Below are positions 16,383 to 24,849 of a stretch of 64,000 nucleotides of DNA, piece by piece (within the stretch, counting starts at the first letter, position 1; every line of letters starts with the position of its first letter). The notes under the pieces were generated by a model. The model did no database searches, was not told where the DNA came from, and saw only the letters and a list, made by a program, of their open reading frames with translations. The position numbers and the translations under genes were made by a program. Origin of the DNA: a virus; the IMG/VR virus record IMGVR_UViG_3300009008_000010, positions 1-64,000 of that record; one strand, 5' to 3'.

Positions 16383-16623
16383 TGATCGAACCAATATACT
16401 TGAGGTCAATGCCGGTAAGGGTATATCTACCATATTTGATTGTGGTTGTTCGTCCGCAGGATTCCCAGTGCCCATACCAGAAGAACCGTATAGATTTCAA
16501 TTAAAAGGCATTGCTGCTTTTCCATTATTCGTGGATAGTCTTCTTTCTGATGATGCCTTGGTGATTATGTTAAAAGACGGGTTAGCCCATAATTTGGTGA
16601 TTAGAAATGCAAATTATAAATGA
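16351..16623 (+). CDS. Hypothetical protein before GMP reductase
   Basis: A 90-residue protein of unknown function whose end overlaps the GMP reductase start by 17 bases. The C-terminal half (AAFPLFVDSLLSDDALVIML) looks like a folded alpha/beta segment. The start is uncertain, with ATGs at 16351, 16360 and 16366. A competing 40-codon frame from 16382 overlaps it completely. Confidence 0.5.
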   Translation: MKSMVMVSLGNDRTNILEVNAGKGISTIFDCGCSSAGFPVPIPEEPYRFQLKGIAAFPLFVDSLLSDDALVIMLKDGLAHNLVIRNANYK

Positions 16624-17857
16624 TGTTAAATTAGACTTTAGTGACGTTTTGATACGTCCTAAGAGATCAAAAACAGTAAGTCGTTCTAGGGTTGATTTAA
16701 CCCGTGAATATCAGTTTCTCAATTGCGATAATCCTTCTGAAGAGCTTCCAACTTGGGAAGGTGTCCCAATTGTTGCAGCAAATATGGATTCGGTAGGAAC
16801 ATTTAGAATGGCTGAGTCATTATCCAAGCATGGGATGATGACTTGTCTTCATAAACACTACAGTATCGAACAACTAATTGCATTTTATTCTAGGTCGGAT
16901 CAGGTTTGTAGTAAATTGATGCATTCAGAGCCGCCAGGAGGGCCAGATTATGAGATTGGCCCTGAAGGTGTGCCGGAAGAAGACATAGAATTTGCGAAAG
17001 AATGTTATCGCGCCTATGTTGCCGATCATACTTTCTACACAATGGGGATTAAAGAAGATGATTTAATGAAGCTGAAAAAAGTGATAGGCATACAAAACTC
17101 AGAGCTTTTTCAGATTCCAGGTGCAAAAACAAAAATTAGGCACGTCTGCATGGATGTTGCAAATGGGTATCAAGACTACTTTGTAGACTGTGTGAGAAGA
17201 CTCAGAGATGAGGTGGGTGAAGATGTGGTAATTATGGCTGGTAATGTAGCTACACCTGAAATGGTTCAGGAGCTTCTAATTACTGGGGCAGCAGACATTG
17301 TAAAGGTTGGGATTGGTCCTGGTTCTGTTTGCACTACTAGAACCACTACAGGCGTGGGTTTTCCTCAGTTAAGTGCAGTTATTGAATGTGCAGACGCCGC
17401 ACACGGTTGCGATGGTCATATCTGTGCAGATGGAGGCTGCGTAACCCCTGGTGATGTGTGTAAAGCGTTCGGGGCCGGGGCAGATTTTGTAATGTTGGGC
17501 GGGATGCTGAGTGGAACGGACGAGTGTGATGGTGAATGGACTTATTGGGAAGATTACGGTTCATGTAGTGGAACCACTGAATCTGGTGAGAGAAAAAAGA
17601 AAGCCTTTGTGTTTTATGGTATGAGTTCTAAAGAAGCTCAATTGAAACATGACGGAGAATTTAAGAGATACAGAGCGGCGGAAGGGAAAAAGACATTTAT
17701 TCCTTATAAAGGCCCTGTAGATCGTGTTATACAAGAAGTTTTAGGGGGGTTAAGGTCGGCTTGTGCTTATGTGGGCACGGATGATCTTAAAAATTTATCT
17801 AAATGCACTACTTTTGTAAGAGTCAATAGAACTCACAACCGAACTTACGGAGAATAA
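16607..17857 (+). CDS. guaC: GMP reductase (IMPDH/GMPR family)
   Basis: A 416-residue enzyme of the IMPDH/GMP reductase family. It starts like GuaC (LDFSDVLIRPKRS), followed by PIVAANMDSVGTFRMA, GNVATPEMVQELL, the catalytic-Cys loop GIGPGSVCTTR, CADGGCVTPGDV, GADFVMLGGMLSGTDEC and FYGMSS. No CBS domains are present, which fits GMP reductase (GMP to IMP) rather than IMPDH. It is longer than the usual enzyme of about 346 residues because of an insertion at about 100-150 containing EPPGGPDYEIGPEG and another near 305-325. It could redirect host guanine nucleotides to the adenine pool. Confidence 0.9.
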   Translation: MQIINDVKLDFSDVLIRPKRSKTVSRSRVDLTREYQFLNCDNPSEELPTWEGVPIVAANMDSVGTFRMAESLSKHGMMTCLHKHYSIEQLIAFYSRSDQVCSKLMHSEPPGGPDYEIGPEGVPEEDIEFAKECYRAYVADHTFYTMGIKEDDLMKLKKVIGIQNSELFQIPGAKTKIRHVCMDVANGYQDYFVDCVRRLRDEVGEDVVIMAGNVATPEMVQELLITGAADIVKVGIGPGSVCTTRTTTGVGFPQLSAVIECADAAHGCDGHICADGGCVTPGDVCKAFGAGADFVMLGGMLSGTDECDGEWTYWEDYGSCSGTTESGERKKKAFVFYGMSSKEAQLKHDGEFKRYRAAEGKKTFIPYKGPVDRVIQEVLGGLRSACAYVGTDDLKNLSKCTTFVRVNRTHNRTYGE

Positions 17858-17858
17858 A

Positions 17859-18158
17859 ATGGATATTAAGTATGTAAAACTTTTGACAGGTGAAGATTTG
17901 GTTTCTGAAGTTGTCGATAGTAGTGGTGAATCTTTTAAATTGAAGAATCCAGTTAGATTGATTGTGACCCAAGAAGGCTTGGGGATGGGTCCACTTACTC
18001 CTTTTTCAAAAGGGGTAGAAGTGGAAATTAGAAAAGAACATGTTATTTTTGTTGATGATCCTGAAGAAGAGATAAGGAATGCATACAACAGTCAGTTTGG
18101 CAGTGGTATAGTGACTGCCGGGGCTGGTGCGCTGCATGGTATTGACATTGTGAGTTAA
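17859..18158 (+). CDS. Small Sm/LSm-like beta-barrel protein
   Basis: A 99-residue protein starting MDIKYVKLLTGEDLVSEVV followed by FKLKNPVRLIV, the pattern of the short LSm-like proteins found in cyanophages and other large phages (my recollection). The strands and the hydrophobic Val/Ile pattern fit a small barrel. RNA binding is possible but not shown. It starts 1 base after the GMP reductase stop. Confidence 0.6.
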   Translation: MDIKYVKLLTGEDLVSEVVDSSGESFKLKNPVRLIVTQEGLGMGPLTPFSKGVEVEIRKEHVIFVDDPEEEIRNAYNSQFGSGIVTAGAGALHGIDIVS

Positions 18159-18159
18159 A

Positions 18160-18414
18160 ATGTTGACCTATGTTACGCTTGAAGAACTTAGAGGAAGATT
18201 ATATCATTATGCTGCTCAACCCGGCAGGCCGGTAATAATAGAAGCGGGGCCGGGGAACTTTTCTCAAGTAGCATTTGCTTTGGAGGAAGGTGAGCGGTAT
18301 AAGTTGTTTAAGATTTATACAGGAGGGGGAAAGTATTCTGAAGTGCGAGATATGATTACCCTTGTTGTAGAGAATTTAGGTGGAACAGTGGAAGAATGGT
18401 GGAAAAATGAGTGA
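18160..18414 (+). CDS. Hypothetical protein
   Basis: An 84-residue protein with an alpha/beta pattern (PVIIEAGPGNFSQVAFALEE), not recognised. It follows the previous gene by 1 base and overlaps the methyltransferase gene by 8 bases. Confidence 0.6.
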   Translation: MLTYVTLEELRGRLYHYAAQPGRPVIIEAGPGNFSQVAFALEEGERYKLFKIYTGGGKYSEVRDMITLVVENLGGTVEEWWKNE

Positions 18415-19123
18415 GTTGTTAAAACAAGTTGAAAGTCTGGCCCCTTGGCATATGAAGGTAGATTTGGGAAATGGGCTTTTTACATCGGGGAAATCTGATC
18501 CTAAATCTGTGACAGGTGTTTTGGAAAGGGTTTATCCTCAAGGCTTGGAAGGAAGGAGTTTTTTGGATGCGGGTTGTAATTGCGGAGCAACATGTTTCGC
18601 AGTTAAAAAAATGGGAGCCGGAAAGGTTCTAGGTGTAGATGTGCGACCGCATTGGATGAAACAAGCCGAGTTTCTAAAGACGCAACTTCCGTCCGATGAT
18701 ATAGAGTTTAAACTATGTCATGCTAACGAAGTAGATGTGGAGCCGTTTGACATTGTTGCATTTAAGGGTTTATTTTATCATTTGTCTGATCCTATTGGTG
18801 CGATGAAAAGGTTGGATGCAAATGAATTAATTATAGTAGACACGGACGGCGATCCTTCAGTTCCAGAAGATTGCATTCAGGCTGGAATGGAGAAAACTTC
18901 GGGAGATTTGATGGGGGTAGATGGCCTTAAATGGTTGCCGGGCGGGCCAAAAGTTATGCAGATGATACTGGAATCTCTGGGTTACAAATATACTGCCATA
19001 GAGTATAATAGGCCCCTGTCGCCTCGTAGAACCGAGAAATGCCACAAGAAAGAATTGATCCGGTTTTGTGTCGTCGGCAGCAAGAAAGAGGGAATGTTAG
19101 ATAAGATAGGAAAGAGAAAATGA
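18407..19123 (+). CDS. SAM-dependent methyltransferase (CmoB-like fold)
   Basis: A 238-residue class I methyltransferase. The SAM site is SFLDAGCNCGATCFAVKKMGA with the acidic residue of the next strand in VLGVDVRP, then FDIVAFKGLFYHLSDP, the pattern seen in CmoB-type tRNA-modifying enzymes (usual form FLGVLYHLRDP). Substrate is unknown: tRNA, glycan or small molecule. The ATG at 18407 has GGTGGAA upstream and gives a sensible N-terminus (MSELLKQVESLAPWHMKV); a longer frame from 18380 is less likely. It overlaps the next gene by 4 bases. Confidence 0.82.
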   Translation: MSELLKQVESLAPWHMKVDLGNGLFTSGKSDPKSVTGVLERVYPQGLEGRSFLDAGCNCGATCFAVKKMGAGKVLGVDVRPHWMKQAEFLKTQLPSDDIEFKLCHANEVDVEPFDIVAFKGLFYHLSDPIGAMKRLDANELIIVDTDGDPSVPEDCIQAGMEKTSGDLMGVDGLKWLPGGPKVMQMILESLGYKYTAIEYNRPLSPRRTEKCHKKELIRFCVVGSKKEGMLDKIGKRK

Positions 19124-19407
19124 GTGAAATCACGGACAAAATTGTTCAAGATATTGCTGCGGAATACGAATATCAGTTAGAAAAGTGGGGTGTCGAGTTT
19201 GACGACAAAAACACTGTGAATGACTGGGTGGCTTACCTAGCCAACTACTCATCCAGAGCGTCAAACATGGAAAGCCCCCCTAGCAGGCAGAGGGAGTCTA
19301 TGGTAAAGGTTGCGACCCTAGCCGTGGCTGCAATTGCGGCTTTCGACCGAAATGGCCAATTTCCGCCTCGACATTATGAGGAAAGATGTGCCAAAATCGA
19401 AAGTTGA
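19120..19407 (+). CDS. Conserved phage-type small protein
   Basis: A 95-residue protein. The pattern EYEYQLEKWG...VNDWVAYLANY...RESMVKVATLAVAAIAAFDR recurs in many phage and prophage proteins and resembles all-helical MazG-like proteins, but no function is established to my knowledge. It is the last gene before a 112-base gap. Confidence 0.6.
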   Translation: MSEITDKIVQDIAAEYEYQLEKWGVEFDDKNTVNDWVAYLANYSSRASNMESPPSRQRESMVKVATLAVAAIAAFDRNGQFPPRHYEERCAKIES

Positions 19408-19519
19408 TCAGAAATCTCAAAATTGTAGTTGAGTGACTTCGCTTTGGTGCGCCGTATGTTACAATGTGCATACATGAAATGCACGAAATGACTCTCAGAG
19501 AAAGGGAAAGGGAAAGCAA

Positions 19520-20248
19520 ATGACGAAGAATGGTATTATTGGTGTTGTGGGTGTCTTGGTTGTTCTGGGTGGTATCTGGTTTGTCCTGAGCAAGCCGTTT
19601 CAGACTCAGGTGAAGGAAACCTTCCGCCAGGGAACCGAGTGGACCCCGGAAAACATTCAGGCTGATCCGGTGGGGTATCTCACCTGGGCACAAGCCGAGA
19701 CGAAAAAGACCGAGCAAAAGCTGGAAGCCAGTGTGCTGAGCCTGCGCACAAAGAAGAACGCCGCCGCACGCTCGTTGGAGAAGAACAAGGCAGATCAGGC
19801 CGACTATGAGAAGCTGTTGGCCGAATTCAAAGAAGGATATATTGCTGCCGAAGGTAATTTCCCCGTCAAGATTCGTGGCGTCGAATTTGAGGAATCGGGC
19901 TTGAAGCGAAAGATTGTCGAATGCAACGACAAGCTGGAAAACGTTACGAGCTTGGTGGGAACCTACGAGAAATCGAAAACGACGATTGACCGGAAACTTG
20001 GCGAAATCGAACAGAAGATGAGCGAAGTGACCAAATTGACCAACAAGTTGGGCACCGATTTGGAAATCGCCAAGGTCAACAAGTCCGTCGAAGGTATCGA
20101 AGGTATCGGTGATACGCTCAATTCCATCATGGATACCACTGATGCGTTGGTCAGCACAGCCGAAGACGGCATCAGCGTCGAAGAGATGATTACCCCGACC
20201 GGCGAAATGCGGGTGGACGACGAATTCGACAAGATTATGGGTGAATAA
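19520..20248 (+). CDS. GC-rich coiled-coil protein with N-terminal membrane anchor (moron-like)
   Basis: A 242-residue protein: one N-terminal membrane helix (GIIGVVGVLVVLGGIWFVL), then long coiled-coil segments (about residues 50-100 and 120-180) and an acidic end. No known family is certain; PspA-like or envelope-stress coiled-coil proteins are comparable in shape. Codon use differs sharply from its neighbours: in a 30-codon sample near 19740-19830, 23 third positions are G or C. It has its own leader (TACAAT at 19460-19465), a strong ribosome site (GAAAGGGAAAG) and its own terminator. This points to recent transfer from a GC-rich genome, possibly the host. Confidence 0.75.
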   Translation: MTKNGIIGVVGVLVVLGGIWFVLSKPFQTQVKETFRQGTEWTPENIQADPVGYLTWAQAETKKTEQKLEASVLSLRTKKNAAARSLEKNKADQADYEKLLAEFKEGYIAAEGNFPVKIRGVEFEESGLKRKIVECNDKLENVTSLVGTYEKSKTTIDRKLGEIEQKMSEVTKLTNKLGTDLEIAKVNKSVEGIEGIGDTLNSIMDTTDALVSTAEDGISVEEMITPTGEMRVDDEFDKIMGE

Positions 20249-20274
20249 CCCATCCCCTGCGGTCCACCACAACC

Positions 20275-20309
20275 GGCCCCCGTGCTTGCACGCACGGGGG
20301 CCTTTTTTT
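20275..20309 (+). terminator. Strong terminator of the GC-rich gene
   Basis: GGCCCCCGTGC (20275-20285) pairs with GCACGGGGGCC (20292-20302) to give an 11-bp perfect stem followed by seven T. It ends inside the last codons of the convergent M14 gene. Confidence 0.95.
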
Positions 20310-21273
20310 ATGCGCAACTCTCTCTACCAATACTAAAGGCCACTGAGGCTTCTTTCATAAAGTAAAGAGCCGCTTCATAGGTCGCCTCAAATTCTGTTTC
20401 AATGTCTCTTTCTGAGGGCGCTCGCTGGTGCGTGCCGAATTCTATAATGGTGGAAAATGCTCCCTGTCTATTTCCCCAATCGGCATCCAGAGTAGTTCCG
20501 GGGCCTCCCAAGCTGCTTATTCTGTAGCTGCTGAGTCTGCCTATTTCTTTCTCAATCCTACTGTAAACCGCTTTTCTTTGCGGGTCTGAGTTGGATGCAA
20601 ACAGCCAAATTCTACCGTAAGAGTGGCCAGAGGCGTAGCAGTCGAATTGCATTCTTTTGAAGAATTCCTTCAGGTTTTGAATTGGAGGAATTGATCTATT
20701 GTCAGAATTGCCTGATGGGAAGTTGCGGTTCGGGTCTAATCCGTCACAATGTCTGCTGCTGGGGTAACTATCAGGGCAAACTACAGGGATGAAATATAGC
20801 TCCCTCGTATCCACCAATTCGGTGACTTCTGGGTTTTGACCGTATGTGCTTAAAATTCGGCCTATCCACCACATTGTTGTCCATGTGCTAATAGGTTCAT
20901 TACCGTGAATACAGCCTGTCATTAGGCTGCGAGGCTTTTCTGCCTGATTAAATTCATTGGTGATTTTAATGTAATACTGATCTTGACCTCTTGAAGTTTT
21001 GCCGTAAGTCCCCACTTCTACGAAGTCTTCTGCTTCGCTCTCCCAAGTTTTTAATACCGCTACCATTGCATTGTAATCTCTATGCAGTGGTCGCACTTCT
21101 GATATTTGAGGTAGTCTAGGTTGTTGTGGTTGCGGTTGTTGAGGTTGTTGAGGCCACCGTTGTTGCTGCTGTGGCGGTTGGAATTGCGCAGGTGGCTCAC
21201 TCTTTTTGTTAAAGTAAAAAAACGATAATGCAAACGCAAAGACTAAGACGACGAGCTTTTTTTTGTCATCCAT
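20308..21273 (-). CDS. Membrane-anchored M14-like carboxypeptidase (copy 2)
   Basis: A 321-residue paralogue of the M14 enzyme at 9425. An N-terminal membrane helix (KLVVLVFAFALSFFYF) and a Gln/Pro-rich tether lead to a zinc peptidase domain with CIHGNEP (HxxE), DGLDPNRNFPSG, ASGHSYGRIW and IEFGTHQR (Glu general base). The start at 21273 has AGGAGG 8 bases upstream; a longer frame to 21327 runs into the divergent gene. It probably acts outside the cytoplasm. Retention of two tethered copies in one window suggests different substrates. Confidence 0.9.
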   Translation of the reverse strand: MDDKKKLVVLVFAFALSFFYFNKKSEPPAQFQPPQQQQRWPQQPQQPQPQQPRLPQISEVRPLHRDYNAMVAVLKTWESEAEDFVEVGTYGKTSRGQDQYYIKITNEFNQAEKPRSLMTGCIHGNEPISTWTTMWWIGRILSTYGQNPEVTELVDTRELYFIPVVCPDSYPSSRHCDGLDPNRNFPSGNSDNRSIPPIQNLKEFFKRMQFDCYASGHSYGRIWLFASNSDPQRKAVYSRIEKEIGRLSSYRISSLGGPGTTLDADWGNRQGAFSTIIEFGTHQRAPSERDIETEFEATYEAALYFMKEASVAFSIGRESCA

Positions 21274-21320
21274 AACGAACCTCCTGTTAATTATATTTAT
21301 CCGTAATACTCTTTTATTGC

Positions 21321-22634
21321 ATGACACTGATAACAGACTTTATAGGCAAGAACTATGCGACCCGCCCCAAAATCCTTGTAATGGGGGATTGCATGATTGA
21401 TGAGTATTACGAGGTAGAAGTTAATAGAATATCACCGGAGGCACCCATTCCAGTGATGAAGTCTTCTACTGATGAGCCAGTATGTATCGCTCCAGGTGGG
21501 GCAGCTAATGTGGCGAGTCAATTTGCATACTGGAATACGGAATGCGATTTGTTGAGTCCAGAGTGTCGCATCCCTATTAAAAAGAGGTTTAAAAATGGAC
21601 AGAATTTAATTAGATGGGACGTAGAAGATCCGTCTGAAGTGACTGATAAGCACATTGAGGAAACCATTGCAACTTTGAAGGTGTGGTTATCAAAAAAGAA
21701 ATATGATGTTGCTATATTGAGCGATTATGATAAGGGTCTTTTTAGAAACTTCAAACTTGTTCAAGAAATGATTACTCTTTTTAGCACCTATGGAGTCAAA
21801 ACTATTGTCGATCCTAAAGATGATCCTATTGAGAAGTGGTTGGGTTGCACTGTGTTTAAGCCCAATTCTGTTGAAGCAAATAAATTTACAGGGCACTATG
21901 ACGGTGGTTGTCAAAGTGCCAAATTAGCTGAGAGCTTGTTGGATTCGTCTATCGTAATAACTAAAGGGGGTGAAGGTACCTATTGTTACGACGCTTCAGC
22001 AAGACACGATTTCCACTATCAGCCAAAGAAGAGGGCAAGGGTAAAGAGTGTAATAGGGGCGGGAGATTGTTTTGTTTCTTTGCTCGCCTTAGCGATAGCT
22101 CATAAGTATCCGCTTGAACAAGCGGTAGAGATAGCTTATGAGGCGGGGGCTATTTATGTGCAGAGAGAACACAATAAGCCCGTTAGCCCACTGGACTTAC
22201 AAGATAGTAAGTTTGTATGGCCAGTTTCTTTGGCTGATAGGGATTTTAAATTAGTCGTCAGTAATGGATGTTTTGATTTGCTTCATTCTGGTCATATAGC
22301 TTCTTTGGAGTTTGCTAAATCTAAAGGGGATAAGTTAGCCGTTCTTGTTAATTCAGATATGAGTGTAAGGAAATTAAAGGGGCGCGGAAGACCGATTTTA
22401 CCACTATCAGATAGAATGGACATGTTGGCTGCATTAGAGTGTGTTGATTATGTAGTTCCTTTTGAGGAAGAGAGTCCTATGGAATGTATTAAGAAAATAC
22501 AGCCAGATGTTCTTGTTAAGGGGCCGACAAGCAAAAAACCAAGGTCTGCTGAGTTTGTCAAAGAGTTTTATAATGCTCCTTCTGTAGATTGGGTATCTAC
22601 AAGTAACATTATTGACAGAATTAAAAACGCTTGA
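21321..22634 (+). CDS. hldE: HldE-like bifunctional heptose-phosphate kinase/adenylyltransferase
   Basis: A 437-residue two-domain protein. The N-terminal part is a PfkB/ribokinase-type sugar kinase (PGGAANVA near residue 57, VIGAGDCFVSLLAL near 243 with the catalytic Asp). The C-terminal part is a nucleotidyltransferase (VVSNGCFDLLHSGH near 312, then GRGRPILPLSDRMDML and DVLVKGP). This is the HldE arrangement, which makes D-glycero-beta-D-manno-heptose 1-phosphate and activates it to ADP-heptose for LPS. It is slightly shorter than bacterial HldE (about 477). A heptosyltransferase-like gene lies at 37621. It starts 47 bases from the divergent M14 gene. Confidence 0.88.
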   Translation: MTLITDFIGKNYATRPKILVMGDCMIDEYYEVEVNRISPEAPIPVMKSSTDEPVCIAPGGAANVASQFAYWNTECDLLSPECRIPIKKRFKNGQNLIRWDVEDPSEVTDKHIEETIATLKVWLSKKKYDVAILSDYDKGLFRNFKLVQEMITLFSTYGVKTIVDPKDDPIEKWLGCTVFKPNSVEANKFTGHYDGGCQSAKLAESLLDSSIVITKGGEGTYCYDASARHDFHYQPKKRARVKSVIGAGDCFVSLLALAIAHKYPLEQAVEIAYEAGAIYVQREHNKPVSPLDLQDSKFVWPVSLADRDFKLVVSNGCFDLLHSGHIASLEFAKSKGDKLAVLVNSDMSVRKLKGRGRPILPLSDRMDMLAALECVDYVVPFEEESPMECIKKIQPDVLVKGPTSKKPRSAEFVKEFYNAPSVDWVSTSNIIDRIKNA

Positions 22635-22671
22635 TATAATTCAGCGATATAAATTTTACAAGGAACAGTTG

Positions 22672-23658
22672 ATGTCACTTCCTATCCCACTATACGCTCT
22701 GGTAACAGAAGAACAATTACGATCTACTAGGAGCGGCGAAAGATACTTTTTTCAATACACTGTCAAAACTATTGCGGGCAATTTGAAGGCGATGATGTGG
22801 AATGCACATCAAGGTGCCGATATGGACGAGGCTTTCCCGCACGCCAATGACATAGTAGAGTTGACCAACTTTATCGATCAGCTTTCTACCCACAAAAGCA
22901 TTGTAATTAACAGCAATGGATTCAGGCGATTAACCAAAGAACAATTGCCTGAAGACCAAAAATCCATTTGTGAATTCCCCAAGGCGAAGCCAGAGGATCT
23001 AAAATGGGCTTTTTCAGTGCTTGCTGATAAAGAAATGTGGGATGAAGTTGAGCATTATGAGTTCGCTGCTGCATGTTTGGCTAAGTTGGACACAAATAAA
23101 TTGAAGGCGTGTCCTGCTGCTACTGCTGTTCACCACAACTATCAGGGCGGATTGCTTGTTCACACGGCTGAGGTTTTAAGTTTGTGTAAATCTTACATGG
23201 ATGCCGCTGGTGAAAGGTATCCTTTTGTTAGTCGTGATGTATTGTATGCTAGTGCTATCTTGCATGATATTGGCAAGGTAGAAACGTATTCTATCAGTGA
23301 AATGGGGGCCGCAGAGAGAAGCGTCACTGAGAATCAAATAGGTCATATTTATTACGGTATGCACCTTGCACAAATTGTAGGCGAAGAAAGAAAAGTTGAT
23401 CCTGAATTTTTAAATGAAGTGATGCACTGTATTGCTGCTCATCATGGCACCGTAGATTGGGGCAGTGTTAAACCTGTGTTGTCCCATGAAGCTGGTATTT
23501 TGAGTCGCCTCGATTATCTTAGTAGCAGAAATGGCATGATTGAATCCAAGCTAGAAGAGAACGTAAGAGGCAATCTACCACTAAAAGATTTTGTTATTTA
23601 TGGCGATCCGTATTTCGCATCCATTGCCATGAAAAAATACGTCGAAGATAGGATTTAA
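22672..23658 (+). CDS. HD-domain hydrolase, YhaM-like 3'-5' exonuclease
   Basis: A 328-residue protein with an N-terminal OB-fold-like region (RYFFQYTVKTIAGNLKAMMW) and a C-terminal HD phosphohydrolase domain: HHNYQGGLLVHTAEV, then AILHDIGKVETY (HD pair), then HCIAAHHG. This is the layout of YhaM/CBF1 3'-5' exoribonucleases. It may degrade RNA or short oligonucleotides. I chose the ATG at 22672 because AAGGAA lies 7 bases upstream; a longer frame from 22612 overlaps the HldE-like gene. Confidence 0.82.
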   Translation: MSLPIPLYALVTEEQLRSTRSGERYFFQYTVKTIAGNLKAMMWNAHQGADMDEAFPHANDIVELTNFIDQLSTHKSIVINSNGFRRLTKEQLPEDQKSICEFPKAKPEDLKWAFSVLADKEMWDEVEHYEFAAACLAKLDTNKLKACPAATAVHHNYQGGLLVHTAEVLSLCKSYMDAAGERYPFVSRDVLYASAILHDIGKVETYSISEMGAAERSVTENQIGHIYYGMHLAQIVGEERKVDPEFLNEVMHCIAAHHGTVDWGSVKPVLSHEAGILSRLDYLSSRNGMIESKLEENVRGNLPLKDFVIYGDPYFASIAMKKYVEDRI

Positions 23659-23702
23659 TATGGATATATACATTAGGTTTTAATCCAAAGGAGGGACACC
23701 TA

Positions 23703-23810
23703 ATGTTATACGTCATATTAGCTTTCGCAGCAGGTTTAGTGGTAGGATGGAACTTCATTCCGCAGCCCCAATGGGTTGCCGATATTTTCAGCAAGTTCAA
23801 GAAAAACTAA
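23703..23810 (+). CDS. Small membrane protein
   Basis: A 35-residue frame starting MLYVILAFAAGLVVGWNF, one membrane helix followed by a short basic tail (FSKFKKN). AAAGGAGG lies 9 bases before the ATG, and a terminator begins 8 bases after the stop. It resembles short single-helix phage proteins; function unknown. Confidence 0.65.
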   Translation: MLYVILAFAAGLVVGWNFIPQPQWVADIFSKFKKN

Positions 23811-23817
23811 TTTGCTT

Positions 23818-23850
23818 TTAACCCCATCAATATGATGGGGTTAATTTTTT
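23818..23850 (+). terminator. Terminator shared by convergent genes
   Basis: TTAACCCCATCA pairs with TGATGGGGTTAA in a perfect 12-bp stem with a 3-base loop, followed by six T on the plus strand. The stop codon of the minus-strand GNAT gene lies inside the stem. Confidence 0.88.
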
Positions 23851-24597
23851 CTCTACCCAAAAGAATGCGGTTACTGCTATTAATATTGGCCAGCCGATTA
23901 GCCAAGCAACCGCATAGTCAAAGGGGAATCTAGCCCACCAATACATTCTTTCTAAAATAGGTATATCAGCTTTGGCAGTTGGCCACCACACATCTTTGAT
24001 GACGGCTGTATATGGGATTTTCATTTTTTGGCAAACACGTTCCCACATTATCATTAAATGTCTGGCGTCTGATCTCATTAGAACTCCTGGCGCATTTACC
24101 GAATCAACTGCTTCTTGTTCTTTTACTACGCTAAACCCTAATGCTTTTTTATAAAAACCAACATGTTTGGGATTGAATACAAAGAGTATCACATGGACAT
24201 GGTTTTCACACATGAACTCGATGGCTCTTTTTATTAAATAGAAAGCTAGTTTTCTATCTCTGTAGCCGGAATCGGTGATTATCCGCCAACAGTAGCCAAG
24301 GTGTTTGCTGGTTACAATACATTCATGTTTGATTTTTTCCACGTCTTCAGGGAAGTCGTGGTCTATAGGGAATCCGGTCAAGTTGTTGGTGGTTACTGAT
24401 ATGGTCCCTATTATTTTATCATCAGCTTTAGCTATGAACACAGATGTTTCTGGGAGCGTGTCCCATCTTCTGAATTTTTTGAATTTCTTGTCAGAATTGG
24501 GTTCGATGTAATCTTCTTTGAGATATTCTTTATAAGTTAATTCTTCTACAGATGTGAAATCTTCCGGCGTTTCTGCCTTCCTGATAGTGTAGTTCAT
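23827..24597 (-). CDS. GNAT-like acyltransferase with C-terminal membrane segment
   Basis: A 256-residue protein. The N-terminal domain follows the GNAT fold: an IGTISVTTNN strand, then CWRIITDSGYRDRKLAFYLIKRAIEF in the acyl-CoA-binding position (the usual R/Q-x-x-G-x-G/A loop is degenerate) and FNPKHVGFYKKALGF near residue 152. A hydrophobic segment near 230-250 (VAWLIGWPILIAVTAFFW) suggests membrane attachment. Related long-chain N-acyl amino acid synthases share this size range, but the assignment is open. Confidence 0.7.
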   Translation of the reverse strand: MNYTIRKAETPEDFTSVEELTYKEYLKEDYIEPNSDKKFKKFRRWDTLPETSVFIAKADDKIIGTISVTTNNLTGFPIDHDFPEDVEKIKHECIVTSKHLGYCWRIITDSGYRDRKLAFYLIKRAIEFMCENHVHVILFVFNPKHVGFYKKALGFSVVKEQEAVDSVNAPGVLMRSDARHLMIMWERVCQKMKIPYTAVIKDVWWPTAKADIPILERMYWWARFPFDYAVAWLIGWPILIAVTAFFWVEKKLTPSY

Positions 24598-24678
24598 TCC
24601 GTTGTTTATTTTCCTTCCTTGTTAATGAACACATGCATATATATCATTAACAATCTTGCTCTTTATGGAGGAAATAAA

Positions 24679-24849
24679 ATGGACAGGAATAGCATACTTG
24701 CATTGGTTGCCGGTGTCTTGCTTGGACTGATCGTAGGTTGGATGGGTCGTGGCGAATATGATGCTCGCAATCAGCGAACAATTAATATTGATGTGCCCGG
24801 CTTTCAGTATGAGGGTAATTTTTGCGAACCAGGAGGTTGCCCCAAATGA
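24679..24849 (+). CDS. Small single-pass membrane protein
   Basis: A 56-residue protein with one membrane helix (ILALVAGVLLGLIVGWMG) and a short tail ending FCEPGGCPK. GGAGG lies 9 bases before the ATG. A longer frame from 24619 has no ribosome site. It overlaps the lipoprotein gene by 4 bases, so the pair may act together at the envelope. Confidence 0.65.
   Translation: MDRNSILALVAGVLLGLIVGWMGRGEYDARNQRTINIDVPGFQYEGNFCEPGGCPK

Noticed and set aside
16382-16504. A 40-codon ORF (MIEPIYLRSM...) overlapping the gene before GMP reductase
   Set aside because: It is fully contained in a longer frame that runs into the GMP reductase start and has a more plausible C-terminus; I kept the longer frame.
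19298-20317. Long minus-strand ORF (339 codons) across the GC-rich gene
   Set aside because: It is a shadow of the plus-strand gene, which has a ribosome site, a terminator and strongly biased third positions.
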